A DNA stretch of 64,000 bases from Paenibacillus rigui (GTDB lineage Bacteria; Bacillota; Bacilli; Paenibacillales; NBRC-103111): contig NZ_NMQW01000017.1 in assembly GCF_002234615.1 (NCBI RefSeq), forward strand, positions 124,001-188,000. Direction: 5' to 3'. Under the pieces are notes generated by a model, which did no database searches, was not told the DNA's origin, and saw only the letters and a program-made list of their open reading frames with translations. Shown here piece after piece: positions 43,161 to 51,721 of the stretch (the stretch's first letter is position 1; every line of letters starts with the position of its first letter). The position numbers and the translations under genes were made by a program.

Positions 43161-43164
43161 CTGT

Positions 43165-43194
43165 AAAAAAACACAGACTCCTTGGAATCTGTGT
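43165..43194 (-). terminator. Terminator of the 43211 gene
   Basis: ACACAGA-TTCCAAGGAG-TCTGTGT on the minus strand followed by six T residues. Confidence 0.85.
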
Positions 43195-43210
43195 CTTCAC
43201 CACCACAAGT

Positions 43211-43495
43211 TTACATTTCTTTGGCCTTCTGAATTTCATCCTCCATAAACGCCTTCTGATATACTTTAAACAATCGGAAATAGTTTGTGGAGCTGCGAAT
43301 ATGAGAAATGATTCTGCAAATTTTCCCCATATAATTGCTATCCTCTATTTTCGATGCGATACGAAACACCGTATTCAGGCTCCCGATCGCTTGATCTCTG
43401 CTAATAATGCCTGTTTCTAAATTTTTAATCGTAGATTCAATCTCTTCATTCATAAACCATTTGATTTGTACACGAAAGTTGTGATGATTCCTCAA
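43211..43495 (-). CDS. Hypothetical 94-aa protein
   Basis: Not recognised. Starts at TTG 43495, 9 bases after GGAGGAG; an internal ATG (MNEEIESTIKN, residue 15) lacks a ribosome site. Predicted mostly helical and basic (SNYMGKICRIISHIRSSTNYF; FKVYQKAFMEDEI), without signal or metal motif. It is the first of several small minus-strand genes of unknown role in the region; a terminator follows. Confidence 0.5.
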   Translation of the reverse strand: MRNHHNFRVQIKWFMNEEIESTIKNLETGIISRDQAIGSLNTVFRIASKIEDSNYMGKICRIISHIRSSTNYFRLFKVYQKAFMEDEIQKAKEM

Positions 43496-43567
43496 AATAA
43501 CAATCTCCTCCTAGGATGGTTGATCCGTTATCCGGTTATATAAGAAGTACTCAACAGACGTTCACTC

Positions 43568-43834
43568 TTATCCGCATCGAATATCCCGCGACTGCATGCT
43601 CATGAATTCGAGCTGCGGATCATGAACGACATGCACCTCTTCATCCTGGGGCTCTCTTGAATCATTCCAAAAGCATTGAACATGTGTATATTGTGCATCT
43701 ACACCGTTAAACATGGTGCAGCCGCGGCAGTAGTTGGACACTTGCTCTTCGCCGAGTTGTACAATTTTGTTCCGCAAGCAGCAATATACATTTCCATTCT
43801 TGTTTGCATAATTCAGATGGTTTACATATGACAT
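43568..43834 (-). CDS. Small Cys-rich hypothetical protein
   Basis: The 88-residue protein starts at ATG 43834 (GGGAG 6 bases upstream). Five Cys residues, in YCCLRNK, YCRGCT and VQCFW, plus His in HVVHD, could form a zinc site. No family recognised. Acidic C-terminal half. Confidence 0.55.
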   Translation of the reverse strand: MSYVNHLNYANKNGNVYCCLRNKIVQLGEEQVSNYCRGCTMFNGVDAQYTHVQCFWNDSREPQDEEVHVVHDPQLEFMSMQSRDIRCG

Positions 43835-44026
43835 TCGCATCTCCCTATTCTTGTTGGTTTTCTTTTTTTATTGGTAGTACGTTGGATTATATACTAATCC
43901 CTTTAAAAAGATGCTCGAAATTTAGGGATCGTTTTGAAATATTTTTCAATTTTTTCGATGAAAAAGAAAATAAGCTGTCGAGAGCTCGTCCCGCAGCTTA
44001 TTTCGAATGATTATTTTCAATTTCAC

Positions 44027-44401
44027 CTAGTAATTGGCTTCATTTTCATAGCCTTCATGTTGGTAGTCCGGATGCTTCAGCTTCTCCATGATCCCCATTC
44101 GTTCTATATGCTTCTGCGTATCAGGGGTGCCCAGCTTGTACAATAAAGAGTATAAGTTCACCATTCGCTCATTGTGCTGCTCGGTTGCGGCATCATGGTC
44201 CGAAGACTTATACGGCACAGGCGCTCTCGCGAACGTCTTCTCCATGTCCGTTGTATAGGCCTCCAGCAGTTCCCTTAATATGGCGATTTCGTCTTCTCTC
44301 GCTTCAACTACAAACTCATAGGCATAATTCGCTTGATCCGCCAGCGTTTTATTATCCTCAATCGTTGCAGACGCTACAGATACGTAATAAATATTTTTCA
44401 T
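44027..44401 (-). CDS. Hypothetical 124-aa protein
   Basis: The soluble, helical protein (ADQANYAYEFVVEAREDEIAILRELLEAY; AATEQHNERMVNLYSLLYKL) has a Glu/His-rich C-terminus (HPDYQHEGYENE). ATG 44401 follows GGAGGCG. No family recognised and no neighbour explains it; the next minus-strand gene upstream is 78 bp away. Confidence 0.6.
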   Translation of the reverse strand: MKNIYYVSVASATIEDNKTLADQANYAYEFVVEAREDEIAILRELLEAYTTDMEKTFARAPVPYKSSDHDAATEQHNERMVNLYSLLYKLGTPDTQKHIERMGIMEKLKHPDYQHEGYENEANY

Positions 44402-44479
44402 CTGTCTTCGCCTCCATTTCAGATAGGTTACCGTTCATTAACCGGAAGGCGTATTTCTGAAACAGGGCTTGCTAACAGA

Positions 44480-44839
44480 TTACAGCTTTGAAATGGATTT
44501 GTATAAATAAAAATGCAGCCGTTCGTCAATTAAGTTCATATGTTCCTCTCCGATGTGTTGAGGCAATTCTTCATAGGTCACCGAATCCCCTTCGATTTCC
44601 CGATTTACTTTCAGCTCATAGGTCCCGTAATTGTAAGTGGCTCTGGTTACGATAAACGTCGCATCCGGCTTAATGAATACTTCTTTCGTATTGCCCTCGC
44701 CTAAGGTAACAACCGTGATGTAGCAGCACTTCACCTTCAATCGAGGGTCCGTTACCTTCAAATTCAACGGATTGCCTTCCACCAGCGGGTAAGAAAACGG
44801 CGTGTTCATGAGAGCCTTTTTCAATGTTCTTTCGTCCAT
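44480..44839 (-). CDS. Hypothetical 119-aa protein
   Basis: The protein has a beta-rich central region (LKVKCCYITVVTLGEG; KEVFIKPDATFIVTRATYNYGTYELKVNREI) and a helical C-terminus. AAGGAGC lies before ATG 44839. A CC pair (about residue 38) is the only notable feature. No family recognised. Confidence 0.6.
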   Translation of the reverse strand: MDERTLKKALMNTPFSYPLVEGNPLNLKVTDPRLKVKCCYITVVTLGEGNTKEVFIKPDATFIVTRATYNYGTYELKVNREIEGDSVTYEELPQHIGEEHMNLIDERLHFYLYKSISKL

Positions 44840-44936
44840 AGCTCATGCTCCTTCGATGTATTGAATGAGAGTTCCCATATGCAGGCCGGAACACTTGCTT
44901 CCAATTTTATCATATTCAGGCTCAATTGGGCACAAC

Positions 44937-44964
44937 AAAAAAAAAGGTCCGCGCAGAACGGACC
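44937..44964 (-). terminator. Terminator of the 44977 gene
   Basis: Minus strand: GGTCCG-TTCTGCG-CGGACC followed by at least nine T residues. Confidence 0.85.
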
Positions 44965-44976
44965 CCCGGTTATTCA

Positions 44977-45183
44977 TTAAACATAGGCTTTGCCTTTCGT
45001 TAAAATGCAAGGAACCCCCTTGCCGACGGCACCCGGCTGTGACATCTTTTCGAGGTAGCGCAAGCCGCGTTCACACTTCCTGCACCGGCTGCACACATCA
45101 GAGGTGACGATTTTCATATTGAATTTGTTTTTATCCATACTGGACGGCGGTGTGCTTTTTTTCTTAACCTTTTTGCCACTCAT
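44977..45183 (-). CDS. Small basic protein with CxxCxxC motif
   Basis: The 68-residue protein starts at ATG 45183 with GAGGTGAAAACT upstream; a longer frame to 45276 has no ribosome site. N-terminus is Lys-rich (SGKKVKKKST); the middle has CSRCRKCERGL, a possible zinc- or nucleic-acid-binding element, and one more Cys near the end. Not assigned to a family. Confidence 0.6.
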   Translation of the reverse strand: MSGKKVKKKSTPPSSMDKNKFNMKIVTSDVCSRCRKCERGLRYLEKMSQPGAVGKGVPCILTKGKAYV

Positions 45184-45338
45184 AGTTTTCACCTCAACAC
45201 TTAAGTTGATGTATACTATGTAGCCCAGAGGCAACGCGTACCGCTCCTCCCAAGGTTCTGCCTGTCCCGTAAGCAATTTATTTTTGGGCTTGTCTGCTCG
45301 ATTAACTTCTAAGGATTCCTGTAAAGCACGATATGACT

Positions 45339-46487
45339 TTACGCATTCGCCTTACGCGGTGCCGGTGCTCCTGTCAAAAGCCTGCCTATCCTGAACCGTC
45401 CAAGGAGCTTCGCCAGGATAAGTGACAGCAAAGAGCATAGCACGAAAGCCACGGCTGTCCGCAACGTCATATTCGAGTCTGGAAGCAGCCAATCTGCTGC
45501 GGCTGTGCTGAAGGTCAGCATGAACGCATGGGCCAAATAAGCTCCATACGAATATTGTCCGATGAAGGCCATCCATGCGATCGGCTTGGAGCCCGCTTTT
45601 TGATGAAAAGCGATAGCAATGACTCCTACAGCCAATACGGAAACGAGTAAAAATACCGCCATGAAGGGCTGCAGCAATAGGGTAGCATTATACTGAATAT
45701 GAACCGGCTCGCCAAAGCTGGCCACAATCCGGTACATCAGTATGGACGATACGATCGCATACAAGCCTATCCAGCCATATCTCCCGTTCCATAAGCGCTG
45801 CTTCCATTGTTGAAAGTTCAGCCCTGCCGCCGCGCCCAGCAGAAAATAAATAAAGAAGTAGAACGCATTTCGATCCGCATACTCGGTAAATAGCGGGGTT
45901 AGCAGCGGCACATGAAGTTCTTCCGCCCACCGGCTAATCTCGCCGATCTGTCCCGTTAGCCAAACGTAGCCTACACACAGCAAGATAAAGCCGAAACGCA
46001 GCACACCCGGGTTGTGATTCAACGCACGGTAGACCCGCTGCACGATCTTCTGAACGAATGGAAAGCATACATACAGCTGAATGACCATCACAACGTACCA
46101 AAGATGATAGGACGCTTTACCGGTGGCCCAGTCATGGAGTATTTGCAGCACATTCGATCCGTTGATCGTCTGTATCCCCCCGAAAAAAAACGCATAGATG
46201 AGCGACCACAACAAATACGGCAGAACGATATCTTTAAACCGCTTTAGCAGAAAAGGCCCGTAAGGAACCCCATCGGGATAATTATAAAACAAGACAAGTC
46301 CGGTGATGAAAATAAACATCGGTACGGCAAATTTGGCCAAGATCAGCCACACCCCCAGCAAGGTGCCGTCCGCCAGCCCCGCTTCAGGCACATAAGCATA
46401 ATGGCCAATGGCGTGCTGAAGCACCACGGCCAAAAACGCCAATCCACGCAGCGTTTGGATTTCATCAATTTTGGCTTTCTTCGCCAC
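45339..46487 (-). CDS. Acyltransferase 3 family membrane protein (OafA/YrhL-like)
   Basis: The 382-residue integral membrane acyltransferase has about ten transmembrane helices. The N-terminal motif IQTLRGLAFLAVVLQHA provides the conserved Arg and His of the acyltransferase-3 family, and QYSYGAYLAHAFML is another conserved element. It transfers acyl (usually acetyl) groups to cell-surface glycans or peptidoglycan from a cytosolic donor. No SGNH domain is fused to it. Monocistronic and divergent from the pirin gene. Confidence 0.88.
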   Translation of the reverse strand: MAKKAKIDEIQTLRGLAFLAVVLQHAIGHYAYVPEAGLADGTLLGVWLILAKFAVPMFIFITGLVLFYNYPDGVPYGPFLLKRFKDIVLPYLLWSLIYAFFFGGIQTINGSNVLQILHDWATGKASYHLWYVVMVIQLYVCFPFVQKIVQRVYRALNHNPGVLRFGFILLCVGYVWLTGQIGEISRWAEELHVPLLTPLFTEYADRNAFYFFIYFLLGAAAGLNFQQWKQRLWNGRYGWIGLYAIVSSILMYRIVASFGEPVHIQYNATLLLQPFMAVFLLVSVLAVGVIAIAFHQKAGSKPIAWMAFIGQYSYGAYLAHAFMLTFSTAAADWLLPDSNMTLRTAVAFVLCSLLSLILAKLLGRFRIGRLLTGAPAPRKANA

Positions 46488-46663
46488 TACTTTACGACTC
46501 CTTCCGATTCTTCATCCGTATGATCTCAAATCAACCTTCCTATCATACCATAATCCAGACTGCTCGATGAATAGCTGAGAGGCTTGATTTGAAAAGCGGC
46601 TCCTTCTTCGATATAGTGAAGTGGAACAGATATTGTACACGATATTTCAAAAGGAGAGGTAGC

Positions 46664-47362
46664 ATGATCAAAGTATACCCTGCCACATCCCGTTATTCCG
46701 CCGATCATGGATGGCTGCAAAGCAACTTCAGCTTTTCGTTCGGCGACTACTATGACCCGGAAAACACCGAATTCGGACCGCTTTGCGTGTTCAACGATGA
46801 TATTGTAGCAGGACACCGCGGCTTTGGAGCCCACCCCCACCGGGAGATGGAGATCGTATCCATTGTTCTCCGCGGTCAATTGAAACACGAGGACAGTACA
46901 GGCCACACCGCTATTACCAGCTACGGCGGCGTTCAACGCATGTCGGCGGGAACCGGCATCATCCATTCCGAGGTGAACCCGGCGGACGAAGAAGTGGAGC
47001 TTCTGCAAATCTGGTTTACTCCAAACGTGCGTCAGCTGGAGCCATCGTACGAAACAAGCCATTATGACCCAGCACAAATGAAAAACCGGCTCCTGCCTGT
47101 CGTATCCGACAATTCCGGTCCCGGCGTTGCCCATATTCATCAGAATATGACGATCTATATGTCTGAGCTGGATGCCGGTCAATCGCTCCGGTTCACTCAG
47201 CAAGAAGGACGCAGAATCTATGTGTTCGTTATCGAAGGGGCACTCAGCCTGAATGACGATACGCCATTGCAAAGACGGGATGCTGCGAGAATTACGGAGC
47301 TGTCCTCCCTTGACCTGCACACCGAACAAGGTGCTCAACTGCTGCTTATAGACCTGCCTTAA
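46664..47362 (+). CDS. Pirin family cupin protein
   Basis: The 232-residue bicupin starts at ATG 46664 with AAAGGAGAGG upstream; the open frame extends to 46589 without support. Metal ligands of the N-terminal cupin are His57, His59, His101 and Glu103 in GFGAHPHREME and GIIHSEVNP. Prokaryotic pirins of the YhhW type can act as quercetinase-like dioxygenases or regulators; neither is shown here. It is followed 34 bp later by an unrecognised small gene, likely co-transcribed, and then a terminator. Confidence 0.9.
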   Translation: MIKVYPATSRYSADHGWLQSNFSFSFGDYYDPENTEFGPLCVFNDDIVAGHRGFGAHPHREMEIVSIVLRGQLKHEDSTGHTAITSYGGVQRMSAGTGIIHSEVNPADEEVELLQIWFTPNVRQLEPSYETSHYDPAQMKNRLLPVVSDNSGPGVAHIHQNMTIYMSELDAGQSLRFTQQEGRRIYVFVIEGALSLNDDTPLQRRDAARITELSSLDLHTEQGAQLLLIDLP

Positions 47363-47395
47363 TCATTATCCAAATTTACACGGGAGCGTGCGATC

Positions 47396-47737
47396 ATGCC
47401 CGATTTGAATGAAAGAACGAACAAGCTGTATATCAAACATGCCGTAGGCAGCCGTATGCTGCTGGACGTATCCGGTACGCAGAAGCCGTTTGAACTGGCG
47501 GAATGCCCAAGAGGGTGGAGCTTTGTTATCGAGCAAGTCGATGCCGAAACGGTACAGCAGCTTAAAGGCTGTGCGAGGGACTTAAATATATTTTATTTTG
47601 TAGAGCAGCCGGGACATCCGGTACATAAAAGATGGTTTTACGATAAGGACATCCCCCAGCTGCACCACAATGCAGAGACAGGCTGCTTGACCATTGAGAT
47701 AGATTCCATGATGGAATATAATAACGAAAAAGTATAG
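47396..47737 (+). CDS. Hypothetical 113-aa protein downstream of pirin
   Basis: Not recognised. Soluble, mixed alpha/beta, with Cys in AECPRGWSFVIEQVD and GCARDLN, and His/Trp near HKRWFYDKDIPQLHHNAE. The start ATG follows GGGAGCG. Its position suggests co-expression with the pirin gene. Confidence 0.62.
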   Translation: MPDLNERTNKLYIKHAVGSRMLLDVSGTQKPFELAECPRGWSFVIEQVDAETVQQLKGCARDLNIFYFVEQPGHPVHKRWFYDKDIPQLHHNAETGCLTIEIDSMMEYNNEKV

Positions 47738-47747
47738 CTGTCGCTTG

Positions 47748-47786
47748 CCCCTTCCTCCGGCCCTTACAAAGAGAAAGGGGATTTTT
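47748..47786 (+). terminator. Terminator of the pirin operon
   Basis: CCCCTTCCTC pairs with GAGAAAGGGG (one mismatch) across a 13-base loop and runs into ATTTTTC. Confidence 0.7.
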
Positions 47787-47812
47787 CTTGCTGCGAAGCT
47801 TCGTCGGCTCGC

Positions 47813-48559
47813 TTAGGTGCCCAGCACCTTTTTACCTCGAGGCTGGACGCCCTGCGCATCCGGCTCCAAAGTAATGCCCAACGCTTCAAATGAGCCTTGG
47901 ATCGCCTGCAAATCATACGTCCATACCGCATTCCCGTTCGTATCCGGACGGAATGTGCCGCCGTTGTAGCGCTTGCCTTCCTTAATCACCCATAGCTGGT
48001 AGGCTTGTTCCCCGGCGTTTCCTTGAAGCCCGTTCATTTTGACCACAAGCTTCCTGCTGTCTCCCTTTTGTTCGATCCAGGCGGTCCCTTTGGCGGCGGG
48101 CATGGAAGAATCGAAGGGCCTGAGCACATATTGTTGAACGGCAGGAGCGCTGGGCCTCACGACGTTTTCCAAGCCGCCCCAGCCCCAGATAGCTGCCGCC
48201 CCCAACATTATAATCGAGACTGCTGCAACGGGAACGTACTGTTTGCGGTACCACGGAACCCTCTTCTTCTCTATTGGCAAGGGACGCAGCGGCGTTGGTT
48301 GCGGCAATGGGTCCCCGTCATCCTCAAGTCCGAGCTTATCCATAATACGTTCCAGCATTTGCGATTTCATCGCTTCAGGAACCTCTACATCATCCAAAGC
48401 ATAAGGAAGAGCCTGCCATACCTGATGAAGCTCGATCAGATGTTCCTTGCATGCCGGACATGAATCGAGATGCTGCTCAAAAGCGGCAGCTGCTTCAAGC
48501 GAAAGCTCCTTCAAGAAATACGGCAGCAGCAGCTCGCAGGTTGAATTTGATTCCGTCAT
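47813..48559 (-). CDS. Anti-sigma factor, RskA-like with zinc-finger ZAS domain
   Basis: The 248-residue membrane protein has an N-terminal zinc-binding anti-sigma (ZAS) motif with His30, Cys34 and Cys37 in QHLDSCPACKEH, a cytosolic linker, one transmembrane helix (about 108-128) and an extracytoplasmic RskA-type domain (KGTAWIEQKGDSRKLVVKMNGL; AYQLWVIKEGKRYNGGTF). It would hold the preceding ECF sigma factor inactive at the membrane. Its start overlaps the sigma stop by 4 bp (ATGA), so the pair is translationally coupled. Confidence 0.9.
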   Translation of the reverse strand: MTESNSTCELLLPYFLKELSLEAAAAFEQHLDSCPACKEHLIELHQVWQALPYALDDVEVPEAMKSQMLERIMDKLGLEDDGDPLPQPTPLRPLPIEKKRVPWYRKQYVPVAAVSIIMLGAAAIWGWGGLENVVRPSAPAVQQYVLRPFDSSMPAAKGTAWIEQKGDSRKLVVKMNGLQGNAGEQAYQLWVIKEGKRYNGGTFRPDTNGNAVWTYDLQAIQGSFEALGITLEPDAQGVQPRGKKVLGT

Positions 48560-49137
48560 GGCCGTTCACTCCTTTCTGCAAGGGTCAGATGCTTACGCAG
48601 TGTTTTTAACGCTTGATGCAGCCTGCTTTTGACTGTGCCTAGCGGTTCTCCAATGTGGCCGGCAATTTCGTTCAGGGTGTAGCCTTCCCAGTAGAGCAGC
48701 TTAATCAGTTGAACTTGGCTTGCGGATAAGTGCCGGTAAGCAGCTTCGATTTCATCCTTCAGTAATCGTCTAGTAATTTCATCCTCCAGCTCATCACGCC
48801 CATGAATAGGGGAATGTCCTGTATCCAGGGTGCGTTCATCGTAGGAGACGGTCGTATTCTCATTTCGCTGCTTTCTCAGCTGATCGATCACGATGTTCCT
48901 TGTTACCGTAAGCAGCCAGTTCACAAATTTCCCTTTGTCTGGATCATACCCTTTCTCCATCGTCCAAAGCCGCGTAAATACAAGCTGGACTATGTCCTGG
49001 GCATACTGCGGATCTCCTCCGGACTTTACGGCAAAGGAGTACACCAGACGTACATAACGATCATATAAAATGCGAAGCGCAAAGCTCTGCTTTTCCTTAA
49101 TGAGCTGCATCAATTGTTCATCCGAATATGGCTGCAA
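48556..49137 (-). CDS. ECF RNA polymerase sigma factor
   Basis: The 193-residue sigma factor starts with TTG 49137 (GGGAG about 10 bases upstream). Region 2 is seen in YDRYVRLVYSFAVKSGGD and FVNWLLTVTRNIVIDQLRK, and region 4 in YRHLSASQVQLIKLLYWEGYTLNEIAGHIGEPLGTVKSRL. It is the SigK/RskA-type pair common in actinobacteria and some Firmicutes. The upstream gene encodes a secreted cupredoxin-containing protein, a plausible target. Confidence 0.9.
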   Translation of the reverse strand: MQPYSDEQLMQLIKEKQSFALRILYDRYVRLVYSFAVKSGGDPQYAQDIVQLVFTRLWTMEKGYDPDKGKFVNWLLTVTRNIVIDQLRKQRNENTTVSYDERTLDTGHSPIHGRDELEDEITRRLLKDEIEAAYRHLSASQVQLIKLLYWEGYTLNEIAGHIGEPLGTVKSRLHQALKTLRKHLTLAERSERP

Positions 49138-49299
49138 GCGATCGGCACTCCCTGAGTCCCTAAGAACTCTATCAGTTTAGGAAACAGAATTTCTAAGTAA
49201 CGGTGTATAGTTATCTTCCACCAATCGATTCCATTTGGCAATAGAAAAAAGCCCTCCAGCAAGAATCTCTTCTCACCTTCAGGCTTCCTGCAACCAATG

Positions 49300-50925
49300 C
49301 TATTTTACGATAATTTTGGCTTTCATCCGGCTTTGGTGCGGTCTGCAGTAATACGTATACTCTCCCGGTTGGGTTAAAGTAATTGAAGCAGACTCCCCTT
49401 TCCCGAGCAGCTTCGTTTCGAAGACGGGACTTCCATCCGCATTTAATGCATCAGAAACCGCATTGTGCATGACATCATCCTGATTGGTAAACGTAATGGT
49501 CGAGCCGGCCTCAACCGTCAATTCTGTTTGAGAAAAAGCAAAATGGCTGATTTCAATGGAATACGCGTTAGCTTGAGGCTGAGAATTTGAAGGAGTCTCC
49601 TCCGAAGCTTTCGGATCAATCACATACCAAGCATGGTTCACATCCTGCCCCCATACGTCCCCGGCTTGCTGATCCTTTACGTAATAGTAAAGCGGCATTC
49701 CTTTGAAGGTCGTTTGCTTGGTGCCATCCTCCCGTGTTATGGTTCCGAAATGATTAGCAGAAGTGCTTAGCTCTCCCGTCACCGGCAGATGCTCCGTATG
49801 AAATATCGGCCAAGCCGATTCGCAGTTACCTTTGCATGCACTTTTATCAGGACTATCCTTCGTGAACATATACAAGGCCATTCCTTTGGCATCCGCCAAA
49901 TAGCTGCCGATGCCTTCCTTCTCGGCTACCGTAATACCCGAATGGTTAAATACCATCCAAAGTTGATTTACGCCTTGCCCATTCGTATCGCCAGGCTTCG
50001 TATCCTTGATGTAGTAATACATAGGCATTCCCTTGTAAGTCGTTTGCTTCGCCCCGTCTTCCCGGGTCATTGCTCCAAAATCCGCTGCATTCAATTGTGC
50101 AGGGATCCGTAGGTTATCGGCATAGAATACGGGCCAATTCACAGCGCATTGGTCTTTGCAAGCGCTAGTGCCCGGAGAATCCTTCATGAACATATATAAG
50201 GTTCTGCCAGTGCCATCCACCAGATAGGAGCCGATCTGAGCATGATCGGCGATTCCTATGGATGTATAAGAGGCAAGGCTCGCCTTGGCCGCATCCACGA
50301 CCTTTTGAGAAACCAATACAGCCAACAAGGATTGCTCTCCCCCCTTCACCTTCACAGGCAGTGCTTCCACGGTAGCGGTAGCGATATTGCCATTGCGAAG
50401 GGTACCCAGCTTAGCGACCCGGGAAAGGCCCATACTTTCGGCGAATGAAAGCGTATTGTCATATGTATAATCGTTGTCCTGCTTGTAGCCCAAAGCCTCC
50501 AGCAGCACCTTGTAGTACTGTTGTGCTGTAATGTGTTCGCCTGGTTCGAATTTCCCGCTTCCCGTTCCCGTCCAGCCCAGCTGCGGATTGGCCTTGAGAT
50601 AGCTTAGAACGGCCTTATTCGCCTCGCTAACCTGACCTGCGTCCGAGAAGTTGTCGCTTCCCTTATAGCCGGATGCGGCGCTTTCCAGACCTTTTAGACG
50701 CAGGAACAATATGGCCGCCTGAAGTCTCGTTGTCGTCTTGGACAAATAGCTGTCCGTTACACCGCTTCCGTCCCCCTGTAAAATACCCAGCTCCTCTGCA
50801 ATCTGCGCATCCGTTCTGGCTGTACTTGCTGCGGGCACCCCCGCCGCCCAAGCCGGAAAAGCACTGCTGAGTAACAAGGAGCCTGCCAGCATCCACACTG
50901 CCGCTTGCGGCTTCTTTTTCATCAT
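49300..50925 (-). CDS. Secreted protein with SLH-like N-terminus, two COG4315 repeats and a C-terminal cupredoxin domain
   Basis: The 541-residue protein starts at ATG 50925 (GGGAGGTAGG 8 bases upstream). A signal peptide is followed by SLH-like repeats in degenerate form (about 50-190; NFSDAGQVSEANKAVLSYL). Two COG4315/PF03640 'secreted repeat' units (about 225-330 and 338-440) each contain the family's YxFxxD motif (YMFMKD, YMFTKD), a Cys pair (SACKDQC, SACKGNC) and GMPxYYY. The last 75 residues form a plastocyanin-like cupredoxin with type 1 copper ligands His487, Cys527, His530 and Met534. It lies upstream of the ECF sigma/anti-sigma pair on the same strand. Electron-transfer or copper-handling roles fit the folds; neither is shown. 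Confidence 0.85.
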   Translation of the reverse strand: MMKKKPQAAVWMLAGSLLLSSAFPAWAAGVPAASTARTDAQIAEELGILQGDGSGVTDSYLSKTTTRLQAAILFLRLKGLESAASGYKGSDNFSDAGQVSEANKAVLSYLKANPQLGWTGTGSGKFEPGEHITAQQYYKVLLEALGYKQDNDYTYDNTLSFAESMGLSRVAKLGTLRNGNIATATVEALPVKVKGGEQSLLAVLVSQKVVDAAKASLASYTSIGIADHAQIGSYLVDGTGRTLYMFMKDSPGTSACKDQCAVNWPVFYADNLRIPAQLNAADFGAMTREDGAKQTTYKGMPMYYYIKDTKPGDTNGQGVNQLWMVFNHSGITVAEKEGIGSYLADAKGMALYMFTKDSPDKSACKGNCESAWPIFHTEHLPVTGELSTSANHFGTITREDGTKQTTFKGMPLYYYVKDQQAGDVWGQDVNHAWYVIDPKASEETPSNSQPQANAYSIEISHFAFSQTELTVEAGSTITFTNQDDVMHNAVSDALNADGSPVFETKLLGKGESASITLTQPGEYTYYCRPHQSRMKAKIIVK

Positions 50926-51013
50926 AACGTTACCTACCTCCCGAGTTATCCATGGATAATTTATCATGCTCAGTTAAGGTAACGTACTCGGATCGATTTC
51001 GGTTTGCCGCACA

Positions 51014-51063
51014 ACAAAAAAATTCTGTGATGCTCATACCAATGCATGAGTCTCACAGAATTT
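51014..51063 (-). terminator. Terminator of the tRNA cluster
   Basis: AAATTCTGTGA pairs with TCACAGAATTT, with an inner CTCAT/ATGAG stem, followed by six T residues on the minus strand. Confidence 0.88.
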
Positions 51064-51089
51064 CGTTGAGTACGCTATGTAATTCCTTA

Positions 51090-51174
51090 TGCCGAAGACC
51101 GGACTCGAACCGGTACGGTAGTCACCTACCGCTGGATTTTAAGTCCAGTGCGTCTGCCATTCCGCCACTCCGGC
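51090..51174 (-). tRNA. tRNA-Leu (anticodon TAA)
   Basis: 85 nt with a long variable arm (GGTAGGTGACTACC region). Anticodon loop CTTAAAA, T-arm ACCGG-TTCGAGT-CCGGT, acceptor GCCGGAG with CTTCGGC, discriminator A. Confidence 0.93.
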
Positions 51175-51220
51175 AAAGATCTGATTCAGATCTTAATGGC
51201 AATGCTTGTACATCTTATGG

Positions 51221-51294
51221 TGGGCCCTGAGGGACTCGAACCCCCGACCAATCGGTTATGAGCCGACCGCTCTAACCAACTGAGCTAAGGGCCC
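51221..51294 (-). tRNA. tRNA with CAT anticodon, probably tRNA-Ile (lysidine type)
   Basis: 74 nt. Acceptor GGGCCCT with AGGGCCC, D-arm GCTC..GAGC, anticodon loop CTCATAA, T-arm GGGGG-TTCGAGT-CCCTC, discriminator A. The GGCTCATAACC anticodon arm and A discriminator resemble the Bacillus tRNA-Ile(CAU) more than elongator tRNA-Met. An elongator Met identity cannot be fully excluded. Confidence 0.85.
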
Positions 51295-51301
51295 TGGATG
51301 T

Positions 51302-51380
<79 letters not shown>

Positions 51381-51451
51381 TTAGTATGATAGCCTCTCAT
51401 AGCGACGAAACTTATTGTACAACAAATAAAAATGAAATGTCAACAAAAAAA

Positions 51452-51619
51452 TTATACCATATAGCGAACGCCAAATCTTCCCTTCTTGGAACGGAACACT
51501 TCTACTTCCTGTGGACATTCATAGCCGTAAATCCACCAATCTTCTTCCATGCGCTTCGCCAGGCAGCCTGCCTGGAATTTGCTCTCGTATAATTTGCCCC
51601 AATAGACCCAGTTCATCAT
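51452..51619 (-). CDS. Small Trp/Tyr-rich hypothetical protein
   Basis: The 55-residue protein (NWVYWGKLYESKFQ; EEDWWIYGYECPQ) starts at ATG 51619 with GGAGTGAGC upstream; an open extension to 51700 has no ribosome site. No family recognised. It is the first unit upstream of the tRNA cluster. Confidence 0.5.
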   Translation of the reverse strand: MMNWVYWGKLYESKFQAGCLAKRMEEDWWIYGYECPQEVEVFRSKKGRFGVRYMV

Positions 51620-51721
51620 AAGCTCACTCCGTTTGTGTAATCTGTGATCGGTTTCCTTTCCTTTGTAGCATAACCAAAATGAGAATTCCTTATTTGACAA
51701 AAAGAACCTTGGATATCCTCG

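Noticed and set aside
46526-47338. Long open frame (270 codons) on the minus strand
   Set aside because: Antisense to the pirin gene, which carries the metal-ligand motifs and a strong ribosome site.
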